The notes beneath the pieces are model-generated. The model made no database searches, had not been told where the DNA came from, and worked only from the letters and a program-made list of their open reading frames with translations. This document shows positions 1 to 7,251 of a stretch of 7,251 nucleotides of DNA, piece by piece; positions within the stretch are counted from its first letter, which is position 1; the number at the start of each line of letters is the position of its first letter. Both the position numbers and the translations under genes were made by a program. The stretch covers positions 1 to 7,251 of the forward strand of contig JAGLIU010000150.1 in assembly GCA_023142805.1 (NCBI GenBank), written 5' to 3'. The stretch is from Candidatus Omnitrophota bacterium (GTDB lineage: Bacteria; Omnitrophota; Gorgyraeia; Tantalellales; Tantalellaceae).

Positions 1-1405
1 ATTCATAACGATGACGATGACGTTCCATTATGAACTCTCTTCCATATATTTTTTTCACGCGGCTACCCTGTTGTAGTTTACATTTGTATTGTCCAAGACG
101 CATCGTACCACCCATCGATTCGATCGCTTTCTGTTCAGTGAGGAGAGAAATAACAGGTTGGCGTGTTTTTTGAACAAATTCAGTTGAATTCGCGTTTTTT
201 AACCCGCAAACGTTGCGCGCGAATTCTATAACGGCTATTTGCATTCCTAAACATATTCCGAAAAATGGCAAACCGTTCTCTCTCGCGTAACGCGTGGCTG
301 CCAGTTTACTTTCAATACCGCGCAGCCCAAATCCTCCGGGCACCAAAATGCCCGAGAGACCTTTGAATACCTCTTCCAATTCTTTCGAGCTCTTTTTTTC
401 AAGATCAACCGCCTCTATTTTAACGATCTCCAGCTTTACCTTATTAGCTATCGCGGCATGTTGTAACGATTCGTCTATTGATTTGTACGCGTCTTGTAAA
501 GTAATATATTTACCAACTACACCTACCTTTACTTTCTTTTTCACGGTTTTCCTGATATCAACGATCTTCGCCCATTTCTCAGACGCTTTTGTTTTTTTGG
601 GATTGATCCCAAGTTTGTTCAATATAATTTTGTCCGTGCCTTTTTCCTGAAAGTTAAGAGGTATCTCATAGATATCCTCTACGTCACGCGCTTCTATTAC
701 ACAATTTTCCTGCACATTACAGAAAAGAGCTATCTTTTTTCTGGAACCAAGATCAATCGCCTTTTCTGTCCTTACCATCAATATTTCAGGTTGTATCCCT
801 ATCTCTCTGAGTTTTCCGACTGAATGTTGAGTAGGTTTGGTCTTTATTTCTCCGGCAGCTTTAATGTAAGGTATCAACGTAAGGTGTATGTTGATCGCGT
901 TACCGAAATCTTCTTCATTTTTCATTTGACGTATGGCTTCAAGAAACGGTAACCCTTCGATATCCCCGACTGTACCTCCCAGTTCAACTATAACTATATC
1001 CGAATTATGTTTTTTTTCTACACGTCGAATACTCTTTTTTATCTCGTTAGTTATGTGGGGAATTACCTGCACTGTCCCGCCTAAAAAATCTCCCCGACGT
1101 TCTTTTGTAATGACTTCCTGATAAACTTTTCCTGTGGTCACATTGCTCTCTTTAGAAAGAGGGGAATTTGTATACCGATAATAATGTCCAAGATCCAGAT
1201 CAGTTTCCGCTCCGTCATCCGTCACATAAACTTCACCATGCTGGTAAGGATTCATTGTTCCGGGATCGACATTAATATACGGATCACATTTCATCAACGC
1301 GATCTTGTAACCGTTCCATTCCAAAAGTTTACCAATTGACGCCGCGGCTATTCCTTTACCTAAACTTGAAACAACACCGCCTGTTACAAAAATATATTTA
1401 GCCAT
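1..1405 (-). CDS. pyrG: CTP synthase (glutamine-hydrolysing), 3' end cut by window edge
   Basis: PyrG aminates UTP to CTP using ATP and glutamine-derived ammonia, the last step of de novo pyrimidine synthesis in the cytoplasm. I translated 468 codons from ATG at 1405-1403 with no stop or frameshift; about 70 C-terminal residues should lie beyond position 1, judging from the 545-residue E. coli enzyme. The N-terminal synthetase domain (about 1-267) starts MAKYIFVTGGVVSSLGKG with the P-loop lysine at K17, has the DLD motif at 69-71 and E141 (probable Mg ligands), and KTKPTQHS at 188-195 in the UTP/CTP pocket. The class I glutaminase domain (from about 293) shows PGGFGLRG at 356-363, the nucleophile C385 in GICLGM, NSTEF at 406-410 and ERHRHRYE at 461-468. 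The catalytic His and Glu lie in the missing part, so completeness is unproven. It is the last visible gene of the operon and has the clearest Shine-Dalgarno. Identity is essentially certain. Confidence 0.98.
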   Translation of the reverse strand, partial: MAKYIFVTGGVVSSLGKGIAAASIGKLLEWNGYKIALMKCDPYINVDPGTMNPYQHGEVYVTDDGAETDLDLGHYYRYTNSPLSKESNVTTGKVYQEVITKERRGDFLGGTVQVIPHITNEIKKSIRRVEKKHNSDIVIVELGGTVGDIEGLPFLEAIRQMKNEEDFGNAINIHLTLIPYIKAAGEIKTKPTQHSVGKLREIGIQPEILMVRTEKAIDLGSRKKIALFCNVQENCVIEARDVEDIYEIPLNFQEKGTDKIILNKLGINPKKTKASEKWAKIVDIRKTVKKKVKVGVVGKYITLQDAYKSIDESLQHAAIANKVKLEIVKIEAVDLEKKSSKELEEVFKGLSGILVPGGFGLRGIESKLAATRYARENGLPFFGICLGMQIAVIEFARNVCGLKNANSTEFVQKTRQPVISLLTEQKAIESMGGTMRLGQYKCKLQQGSRVKKIYGREFIMERHRHRYE

Positions 1406-1411
1406 GTGAAT

Positions 1412-1418
1412 TCCTCTT
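1412..1418 (-). promoter_or_regulatory. Shine-Dalgarno sequence of pyrG
   Basis: The minus strand reads AAGAGGA, a good match to the anti-Shine-Dalgarno, with six bases (ATTCAC) before the pyrG ATG at 1405. It fixes the pyrG start and suggests that pyrG is initiated independently and not only through coupling to purF, whose stop lies 36 bp upstream. Confidence 0.8.
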
Positions 1419-1433
1419 ATGGTTACGTTGTCT

Positions 1434-1457
1434 TCCGTTCATCAATTCTCGAACGGA
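1434..1457 (-). other. Inverted repeat / possible mRNA hairpin around the purF stop codon
   Basis: In the transcript a perfect 7-bp stem UCCGUUC / GAACGGA flanks a 10-base loop (GAGAAUUGAU). The loop holds the first purF stop (1444-1442); a second in-frame TGA follows directly (1441-1439) and enters the 3' arm. No U-tract follows, so it does not look like an intrinsic terminator. It could act as an mRNA-stability element or influence pyrG translation, but a chance inverted repeat of this size is also possible. The repeat is observed; any function is inferred. Confidence 0.35.
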
Positions 1458-2830
1458 GACTTAATTGCTTTTTTGTTCACTTTTGTGGGATATTTACCGT
1501 TAAAACACGCGGTACAAAAACCTCCGCTGTTACCGTTCGCGGCCTCAAGCATACCTTCCAAGCTTATATATTTTAAACTATCAACTCCGATAAAATCCGC
1601 TATTTTTTTTGTAGACGAAAGCTGATTAGCTATAAGTTCTTTTCTGGAAGGAAAATCTATTCCATAAAAACACGGAAATTTTATAGGAGGACAACTTATA
1701 CGCATATGTATTTCTTTGGCTCCGGCATCACGAATTGTTTTTATCCGTGTTAAGGTAGTTGTCCCTCTGACAATAGAATCTTCAACAACTATTACCTTTT
1801 TACCTTTAAGAACATCTTTCACCGGATTTAATTTGATCTTGACGCCATGCTTACGCATCTCCTGAGATGGTTGTATAAATGTCCTACCGATATAATGATT
1901 TCTTATCATACCAAACTCGAAAGGTATCTTGATCTTCTCTGAATACCCCAAAGCGGCATAATTTCCTGAATCCGGGATCGACATAACAATATCCGCGTCC
2001 GCGGGATGTTCTTCGGCGAGTTTTCGCCCCAACCTTTTACGCACTTGTAGTACACAATCATCAAAAATATGACTATCAGGACGAGCAAAGTATATTAACT
2101 CAAAAATACAGCTACTTTTGGGTTTTTTCTTAAAAAAGTATTTTGATTTGATCCCGTTTTTAGAAATAATAACCGTTTCACCCGGTTCCACCTCACGTAC
2201 AAACTCAGCATCTATCAGGTCAAGGGCACATGTTTCACTGACAAGTACGTATGAACCGTTCTTTTTACCCAGACATAGCGGACGTACACCATAAGGGTCT
2301 CTTACCCCCACCAACTTATCGTCGGTAAGAAAAAGCATCGTATAAGCACCCTCACACTGTGTTAACGCTTCGGCCAGTTTTTCTTCAAAATCCTCTTTTT
2401 CAGACCGTACCAAAAGGTGCAGAACTACCTCTGAATCCATGGTTGTCTGAAAAATAGCGCCCGCTGATTCCAGTTTTCGTCTAAGTTTTACGGAATTCGT
2501 CAGATTACCGTTGTGAGCGATAGAGACAATAACCTTATTGTGTTTTATCGCGAAAGGTTGAGCGTTCTTTATAATACTGGAACCGGTAGTTGAATACCGA
2601 ACATGCCCGATCGCGTTCTTGCCTTTGAGTCCTTTAAGCTTATTTTTTTGAAAAACTTCTGAGACGAGACCCATACCGTTCAACTGTCTCAGTTTTCTTC
2701 CGTTAAACGTCGCGATCCCACAGGATTCTTCCCCACGATGCTGAAGAGAATAGAGACCTAAATAAGTCAAGTCGACAGCGTCATCATGATCAAAAATTCC
2801 AAAAACTCCGCAATATTCTTTTTTAGCCAT
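1442..2830 (-). CDS. purF: Amidophosphoribosyltransferase, [4Fe-4S]-type with short propeptide
   Basis: PurF converts PRPP and glutamine to 5-phosphoribosylamine, the committed step of purine synthesis, in the cytoplasm. At 462 residues it has normal family length. The N-terminal class II (Ntn) glutaminase domain begins with MAKKEY before CGVFGI, so C7 should become the N-terminal nucleophile after removal of a six-residue propeptide. Other glutaminase motifs are SLQHRGEESCGI (28-39), GHVRYSTTG (75-83), HNGNLTN (106-112) and DPYGVRPL (178-185). The phosphoribosyltransferase domain has the PRPP loop VIVVEDSIVRGTTT (346-359). C241, C387, C439 and C442 have the spacing of the four iron-sulfur ligands of the Bacillus subtilis enzyme, suggesting an oxygen-labile [4Fe-4S] cluster. 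The ATG lies inside the end of carB; only a weak GGGA is seen upstream, nine bases from GGG to the ATG, so coupling to carB translation is likely. It ends in tandem TGA TGA stops. Confidence 0.98.
   Translation of the reverse strand: MAKKEYCGVFGIFDHDDAVDLTYLGLYSLQHRGEESCGIATFNGRKLRQLNGMGLVSEVFQKNKLKGLKGKNAIGHVRYSTTGSSIIKNAQPFAIKHNKVIVSIAHNGNLTNSVKLRRKLESAGAIFQTTMDSEVVLHLLVRSEKEDFEEKLAEALTQCEGAYTMLFLTDDKLVGVRDPYGVRPLCLGKKNGSYVLVSETCALDLIDAEFVREVEPGETVIISKNGIKSKYFFKKKPKSSCIFELIYFARPDSHIFDDCVLQVRKRLGRKLAEEHPADADIVMSIPDSGNYAALGYSEKIKIPFEFGMIRNHYIGRTFIQPSQEMRKHGVKIKLNPVKDVLKGKKVIVVEDSIVRGTTTLTRIKTIRDAGAKEIHMRISCPPIKFPCFYGIDFPSRKELIANQLSSTKKIADFIGVDSLKYISLEGMLEAANGNSGGFCTACFNGKYPTKVNKKAIKSPFEN
2823..2830 (-). 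other. 8-nt carB/purF overlap (ATGGCTAA)
   Basis: The octamer ATGGCTAA contains the purF start (ATG, 2830-2828) and the carB stop (TAA, 2825-2823) in different frames. A ribosome finishing carB stops five bases past the purF start codon, the geometry commonly associated with translational coupling. Both ends are secure: purF must start upstream of C7, and the carB frame closes here at normal family length. The overlap is observed; coupling is inferred. Confidence 0.9.
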
Positions 2831-5800
2831 TGTTATTTTCCCGGTAATATTCTTGTAAAGATTTAACTTCTATGTCTGTATTCCGCGCGGATTCTATACC
2901 GTTAACCGACGCTTGCGCGCCCGCAAGTGTAGTTATACAAGGTATCCCTCTCATTATCGCGGCGCTTCTTATCACCTTACCGTCTTCATGAGGTTTTTCA
3001 CCGTTCGGGGTATTAATTATCAAAGATACTTTTTCGTCCTTAACCATGTCCATAACATCGGGTTTACCTTCACTGACTTTTTTCACAATTTCAACTTCCA
3101 TGTTGTTGTTTTTTAATGTCTTCGCTGTTCCACTTGTTGCCACAAGTTTAAATCCGAAATCATACAATTTTTTCGCGAGAAAAACCATATTACGTTTGTC
3201 GCTATCCTGAACAGAAATAAAAACTTTACCGGTTTTTGGCAGGTTCTGTCCCGCCCCATCCTGTGCTTTGGTGAAGGCCGTGCCAAAACTGTCCGCTATG
3301 CCCATAACTTCGCCTGTCGACATCATCTCGGGACCTAAAAGAATGTCCACCCCGGAAAATCTTGTAAACGGCAGTACCGATTCTTTAACACTCGTATAAC
3401 GGAGATCTTTCATAGGATCGATCAGACCTAACGACTTTATCGTTTCTCCTACCATGATCTTTGACGCGACTTTAGCGAGCGGAAGGCCTGTAGCCTTTGA
3501 AACGAACGGTACCGTTCGCGAAGCTCGGGGATTAACTTCAAGTATATAGACGTCACTTCCTTTTACGGCATATTGAATATTCATGAGTCCTTTAACTTTA
3601 AGAGCCGCGGCTAATTTTACGGTTTGCGTTTTGATCTCATCTACTATAGCGTCCGGAATAGTATGCGGAGGAAGAGTGCAGGCAGAATCTCCCGAATGTA
3701 TACCGGCTTCTTCAATATGTTCCATTATTCCGCAAACCAAAGCATCCTCACCATCTCCTAACGCGTCAACATCCACCTCAATAGCATTCTGAAGAAATTT
3801 ATCTAAAAGAATCGGATGTCCCGGAGAAACTTCAACAGCTTCTTTCATAAAATCTTTTAAGGCACTGCCATCATATACTATTCTCATAGCACGTCCGCCC
3901 AGAACGTAAGACGGTCTCACAACAACCGGATATCCTATGCTTTGAGCTTTTTCTTCCGCTTCTTCTAAAATGTTCGCTATATCATTCGGAGGTTGTTTAA
4001 GCCCTAAAGAATTAAGAAGATCTTTGAACTGCTCCCGGTCTTCGGCCAAGGCGATGGAACTGACAGAAGTACCGATAATAGAAACTCCCGCGTCCTCGAG
4101 TCTCTTAGCCAGATTTAGCGGTGTCTGTCCACCAAACTGAACGATAACACCATCCGGACGTTCTTTATCCACTATGTTCATCACATCCTCAAACGTAAGC
4201 GGTTCGAAATAAAGTTTATCTGAGGTATCGTAATCGGTACTTACGGTCTCAGGATTTGAATTGACCATAATAGTTTCAAATCCAAGCTCTTTAAGAGCAA
4301 AAGACGCGTGACAACAACAATAATCGAATTCTATTCCCTGCCCAATACGGTTCGGGCCTCCTCCGAGTATCATGATCTTTTTCTTGTCGGAACGTTCAAC
4401 CTCACACTCTTCTTCGTATGTTGAATAATAATACGGTGTATATGCCTCAAATTCAGCGGCACAAGTATCCACAAGCTTAAAGGCAGCGATTATTCCCGCG
4501 TTTTTACGCGCGGATCTGAACTCTTCTTCGGAGCAATTGACTATGGAAGAAAGTTGCGCGTCACTGAAACCTTTTTTCTTTGATAATTTTACCTTTTCGG
4601 TAAGATCGTTATCTGTGAAAATCTCTTGTAACGTCTTTCCTGAAAGTTTCTGTTTCAGTTCTTTTTCCTCAGCTACTATCATTTTAATGTTAGACAGAAA
4701 CCAAGGATCAATTTTTGTAAGATCAAATATTTTCTCAACACTAAATCCTTGATCAAACGCTTTTTTAATCGAAAATATCCTATCAGGATTTGGCCGTTTT
4801 AAAAACATTTCAAGCGTTGCCGCGTCCATATCATCGGCATTTTTAGGATCATTAAGCCCGGTTTTTCCGGTTTCGAGACTCCGGAGACCTTTCTGTAAAG
4901 TTTCTTTAAAAGTACGGCCTATGGCCATTGTTTCACCAACCGATTTCATTGACACACCCAGAGTGGTATCTGAACCGGAAAATTTCTCAAAAGTGAACCT
5001 GGGTATTTTTACTACACAATAATCTATTGTAGGTTCAAAAGACGCGGGGGTCTCTCTGGTTATATCGTTGGGTATTTCATCCAATGTATACCCTACCGCT
5101 AATTTCGCGGCAAATTTAGCGATAGGAAATCCCGTAGCCTTACTCGCCAAAGCCGACGAACGGGAAACACGCGGGTTCATCTCAATAACTATTATCCTTC
5201 CGTTCTCGGGATTTACCGCGAACTGTATATTCGAACCGCCTGTCTCAACCCCTATCTCCCGGATAATACTGATAGAAGCGTCCCTTAGTTTTTGATATTC
5301 TTTATCTGAAAGTGTCTGCTGTGGCGCGACTGTTATGCTATCACCTGTGTGCACACCCATTGGATCCAAATTTTCTATCGAGCAGACAATAACAACATTA
5401 TCTTTTTTGTCACGCATTACTTCAAGTTCATATTCTTTCCATCCAACGATAGATTCTTCGATCAATATTTCGCTTATCCTGCTATTTCGTAACCCTAAGG
5501 CGGCGATATTCTTAAATTCTTCCATATTCTCCACCACACCGCCACCGGTACCTCCCAAAGTAAAACTCGGACGGATAATAAGCGGCAAACCCATTCTTTC
5601 AGCTACTTCCATAGCCTCATCCAGGGTATGGGCTATACCGCTTTTCGGCATATCAAGACCAATTTTCTCCATTGCTTTTTTGAACGCTTCTCTGTCTTCC
5701 GCTTTTTTTATGGCCTTGTGATCCGCGCCGATCATCTCAACACCATATTTATCAAGCACCCCGGACTCATATAATTTCATCGCGGTATTGAGACCGGTCT

Positions 5801-6077
5801 GACCTCCAAGTGTCGGCAAGATCGCGTCGGGCCGTTCTTTCTCTATTATCTTTTCGACAACTTCGTGGGTAACGGGTTCTATATACGTTCTATCCGCCAT
5901 TTCAGGATCGGTCATTATCGTAGCGGGATTGGAATTCACAAGTATGACTCTATAACCTTCTTCCTTGAGAGCCTTACATGCCTGTGAACCTGAATAATCA
6001 AATTCACATGCCTGCCCTATGATAATCGGACCGGCACCAATGATAAGAATACTTTTTATGTCGTTACGTTTTGGCAT
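2823..6077 (-). CDS. carB: Carbamoyl-phosphate synthase large subunit
   Basis: CarB makes carbamoyl phosphate from bicarbonate, two ATP and ammonia channelled from CarA, feeding pyrimidine and arginine synthesis. Its 1084 residues compare with 1073 in E. coli. The carboxyphosphate half (about 1-403) starts MPKRNDIKSILIIGAGP and has R129, R169, GGTGGG (175-180) and E299/N301 in IEMNPR, all at E. coli positions. An oligomerisation region spans about 404-555. The carbamoyl-phosphate half repeats the fold from KKIMILGGGPNRIGQG (566-581), with R681, R721, VLGGRAM (725-731) and E847/N849 in LEVNPRASR. The C-terminal MGS-like allosteric domain (about 945-1084) has TSGTA (981-985) and NTPNG (1022-1026); the effector cannot be told from sequence. 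The ATG is fixed by an in-frame TAG two codons upstream (6083-6081). No Shine-Dalgarno sits at the usual distance. Both halves look intact, so the enzyme should be functional. Confidence 0.99.
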   Translation of the reverse strand: MPKRNDIKSILIIGAGPIIIGQACEFDYSGSQACKALKEEGYRVILVNSNPATIMTDPEMADRTYIEPVTHEVVEKIIEKERPDAILPTLGGQTGLNTAMKLYESGVLDKYGVEMIGADHKAIKKAEDREAFKKAMEKIGLDMPKSGIAHTLDEAMEVAERMGLPLIIRPSFTLGGTGGGVVENMEEFKNIAALGLRNSRISEILIEESIVGWKEYELEVMRDKKDNVVIVCSIENLDPMGVHTGDSITVAPQQTLSDKEYQKLRDASISIIREIGVETGGSNIQFAVNPENGRIIVIEMNPRVSRSSALASKATGFPIAKFAAKLAVGYTLDEIPNDITRETPASFEPTIDYCVVKIPRFTFEKFSGSDTTLGVSMKSVGETMAIGRTFKETLQKGLRSLETGKTGLNDPKNADDMDAATLEMFLKRPNPDRIFSIKKAFDQGFSVEKIFDLTKIDPWFLSNIKMIVAEEKELKQKLSGKTLQEIFTDNDLTEKVKLSKKKGFSDAQLSSIVNCSEEEFRSARKNAGIIAAFKLVDTCAAEFEAYTPYYYSTYEEECEVERSDKKKIMILGGGPNRIGQGIEFDYCCCHASFALKELGFETIMVNSNPETVSTDYDTSDKLYFEPLTFEDVMNIVDKERPDGVIVQFGGQTPLNLAKRLEDAGVSIIGTSVSSIALAEDREQFKDLLNSLGLKQPPNDIANILEEAEEKAQSIGYPVVVRPSYVLGGRAMRIVYDGSALKDFMKEAVEVSPGHPILLDKFLQNAIEVDVDALGDGEDALVCGIMEHIEEAGIHSGDSACTLPPHTIPDAIVDEIKTQTVKLAAALKVKGLMNIQYAVKGSDVYILEVNPRASRTVPFVSKATGLPLAKVASKIMVGETIKSLGLIDPMKDLRYTSVKESVLPFTRFSGVDILLGPEMMSTGEVMGIADSFGTAFTKAQDGAGQNLPKTGKVFISVQDSDKRNMVFLAKKLYDFGFKLVATSGTAKTLKNNNMEVEIVKKVSEGKPDVMDMVKDEKVSLIINTPNGEKPHEDGKVIRSAAIMRGIPCITTLAGAQASVNGIESARNTDIEVKSLQEYYRENNNG

Positions 6078-6110
6078 ATACTATAATAGTTTTCCCCAAA
6101 AATATCATCC
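6078..6110 (-). promoter_or_regulatory. carA-carB spacer with distant GGGGA and AT-rich dyad
   Basis: This 33-bp spacer reads GGGGA followed by 15 bases to the carB ATG (16 from GGGG), too far for a standard Shine-Dalgarno. Between them lies the dyad ACTATTATAGT (minus strand, 6090-6080), which could fold as a 4-bp stem with a 3-base loop. If folded, GGGG would sit about five bases from the ATG. Alternatively carB may simply be translated by re-initiation or coupling after carA. The dyad is observed; a role is speculative. Confidence 0.3.
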
Positions 6111-7208
6111 TTACGAAATCGGGGATCCCTTCTTTCGCTTTATTTTGTCAACAAATTCATCAAATAAATACGCGGCATCATTCGGACCGGGAGCGGCTTC
6201 AGGATGATACTGTACACTAAAAAAATCAAGTTTATCGCTTTTGATCCCTTCAACAGTGTTATCGTTGAGATTTATATGTGTTATTTCAATATCTTTGTCC
6301 TTTAATGAATCCAGGTCCACGCAAAATCCGTGATTTTGAGCGGTTATACTTACCCTGCCGGTGATAACATCTTTAACCGGCTGATTCCCTCCGCGATGTC
6401 CAAATTTAAGTTTATAAGTCTTCCCCCCCAGAGCAAGCCCAAGCATTTGTTGTCCCAGACATATACCGAAAATAGGTTTTTTCCCAAGAAGCTCTCTTAC
6501 CGTCTCAAAAACATATGGCGCGCCTTCAGGGTCTCCCGGACCGTTCGAGAGAAATATTCCGTCCGGGTCAGAATCAAGAATAGCCCTTGCCCCGGTATCA
6601 GCGGGAAACCTGGTGATTTTACATCCTCTTTTTTCAAAATGTCTAAGAATATTATATTTAACCCCGCAGTCAAGAACCGCCAGGTTGATCTCTCCATCAA
6701 TATTCCATTCCGTTTTCTCTTTGCAGGTTACCTCTTTTACAAGATCCCTACCGACAAGTCCCGGAGAATTTTTTACTTTTTCAATGAGAGCCTTTATGTC
6801 CCGCGTTTCAGTTGTAATCATACCTTTCATAGCGCCGCGTATACGAATATGGCGGGTCAACGCTCTGGTATCAACATCCTGTATCCCGATTATGTCATTT
6901 TCCCTCAGGTATTCATCTAAAGAAGATTCAGACCTGAAATTACTGGGTATATCACTAAGTTCTTTTATGATGAACCCCGATACCTGGGGCTTGTTAGATT
7001 CTACATCTTCAGAGTTAACACCGTAATTACCTATCAAAGGATAGGTCATCGTAACTATCTGTCCTTTGTACGACGGATCGGTGAGAATTTCTTGATATCC
7101 TGATATACTTGTATTAAATACAATTTCACCAAAAGTCTCGTTTTCAACCGCACCAAAAACTTGACCTTTAAATATTGTCCCGTCTTCAAAAACTACAACG
7201 CCCTTCAC
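6111..7208 (-). CDS. carA: Carbamoyl-phosphate synthase small (glutaminase) subunit
   Basis: CarA hydrolyses glutamine and passes ammonia to CarB in the cytoplasmic CarAB complex. Its 365 residues are normal for the family. The N-terminal CarA-specific domain (about 1-150) includes GEIVFNTSISGYQEILTDPS (27-46) and DVDTRALTRHIR (111-122). The class I glutaminase domain (about 172-360) has LDCGVKYNILR (179-189), SNGPGDP (221-227), the nucleophile C250 in GICLGQQ, GHRGGNQPVKD (270-280), QNHGF (291-295) and the H335/E337 pair in QYHPEAAPGP, so the catalytic triad is complete. The start is GTG (7208-7206), supported by AGAGGA nine bases upstream and by the usual CarA N-terminus (short strand, then F-E-D-G-T). 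A CTG lies immediately before it but is less likely. It is the first visible gene of the series; only 43 bases upstream are visible, so whether it opens the operon is unknown. Confidence 0.98.
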   Translation of the reverse strand: MKGVVVFEDGTIFKGQVFGAVENETFGEIVFNTSISGYQEILTDPSYKGQIVTMTYPLIGNYGVNSEDVESNKPQVSGFIIKELSDIPSNFRSESSLDEYLRENDIIGIQDVDTRALTRHIRIRGAMKGMITTETRDIKALIEKVKNSPGLVGRDLVKEVTCKEKTEWNIDGEINLAVLDCGVKYNILRHFEKRGCKITRFPADTGARAILDSDPDGIFLSNGPGDPEGAPYVFETVRELLGKKPIFGICLGQQMLGLALGGKTYKLKFGHRGGNQPVKDVITGRVSITAQNHGFCVDLDSLKDKDIEITHINLNDNTVEGIKSDKLDFFSVQYHPEAAPGPNDAAYLFDEFVDKIKRKKGSPIS

Positions 7209-7217
7209 CAGAAATTA

Positions 7218-7223
7218 TCCTCT
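7218..7223 (-). promoter_or_regulatory. Shine-Dalgarno sequence of carA
   Basis: The minus strand reads AGAGGA, nine bases before the GTG start of carA and six before the adjacent CTG. It closely matches the pyrG ribosome binding site and supports the GTG start. No convincing promoter is visible in the remaining 28 bases to the window edge. Confidence 0.7.
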
Positions 7224-7251
7224 GTTACCGCTATTTGATAAAATTGAATAC

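Noticed and set aside
1010..1017. A8 run in the pyrG coding strand, and a second one in purF at 1603-1610, as possible programmed frameshift sites
   Set aside because: Both frames continue intact with conserved motifs on each side, and slipping would only give truncated products. They are lysine codons in an AT-leaning genome.
1397..1405. Identical first nine bases ATGGCTAAA in pyrG and purF (2830-2822), as a possible shared regulatory start element
   Set aside because: Met-Ala-Lys is a common bacterial N-terminus favoured for translation; the sequences diverge right after it and upstream of it.
1406..1441. Riboswitch or attenuator before pyrG
   Set aside because: The gap is only 36 bp, with no terminator stem followed by a U-tract and no initial G/C run like that used in pyrG attenuation of Gram-positive bacteria.
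3000..6000. Internal repeat within carB as a possible tandem gene duplication
   Set aside because: The two similar halves are the normal duplicated ATP-grasp architecture of the CarB family, not a recent repeat.
6082..6087. Perfect TATAAT on the plus strand between carB and carA, suggesting an antisense promoter
   Set aside because: No recognisable -35 element sits about 17 bases upstream, and the hexamer is part of the AT-rich dyad. No gene on the plus strand would be served.
6330..6920. 196-codon open frame on the plus strand opposite carA
   Set aside because: It lies wholly opposite carA, whose motifs are continuous, and its translation shows no domain or plausible start signal. The same applies to the plus-strand frames at 294-650, 5335-5721 and 6613-7026.

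Overview
This is a housekeeping nucleotide-biosynthesis segment. Four genes lie head to tail on the minus strand and fill almost all of the window. In transcription order they are carA (7208 to 6111), carB (6077 to 2823), purF (2830 to 1442) and pyrG (1405 to beyond position 1). pyrG is cut by the left window edge after 468 codons and so does not appear as a closed reading frame. Gaps are 33 bp (carA/carB), an 8-nt overlap (carB/purF) and 36 bp (purF/pyrG). No terminator-like hairpin with a T-tract lies between them, so one polycistronic mRNA is the simplest reading. No stretch over 300 bases lacks a gene, and I see no RNA gene, mobile element, CRISPR array or long repeat.

Together the genes cover the glutamine-dependent entry and exit points of nucleotide synthesis. 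CarA and CarB make carbamoyl phosphate for pyrimidines and arginine. PurF makes phosphoribosylamine, the committed purine step. PyrG converts UTP to CTP at the end of the pyrimidine branch. CarA, PurF and PyrG are all glutamine amidotransferases: two class I (Cys-His-Glu) and one class II (N-terminal Cys). The unusual part is the arrangement, with purF inserted in a pyrimidine series and overlapping carB.

The organism is a bacterium. Moderately low GC by eye, separate full-length CarA and CarB, and a Bacillus-type PurF with a short propeptide and four probable [4Fe-4S] cysteines fit many anaerobic or uncultured lineages. An Omnitrophota-like or similar candidate phylum is only a guess; a phylogeny of CarB or PyrG would be needed.

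I found no evidence for an undescribed system. The points worth a second look are small: the operon composition, the carB/purF overlap, a hairpin around the purF stop codon, the carB leader without a normally placed Shine-Dalgarno sequence, and the unresolved upstream end of the operon.
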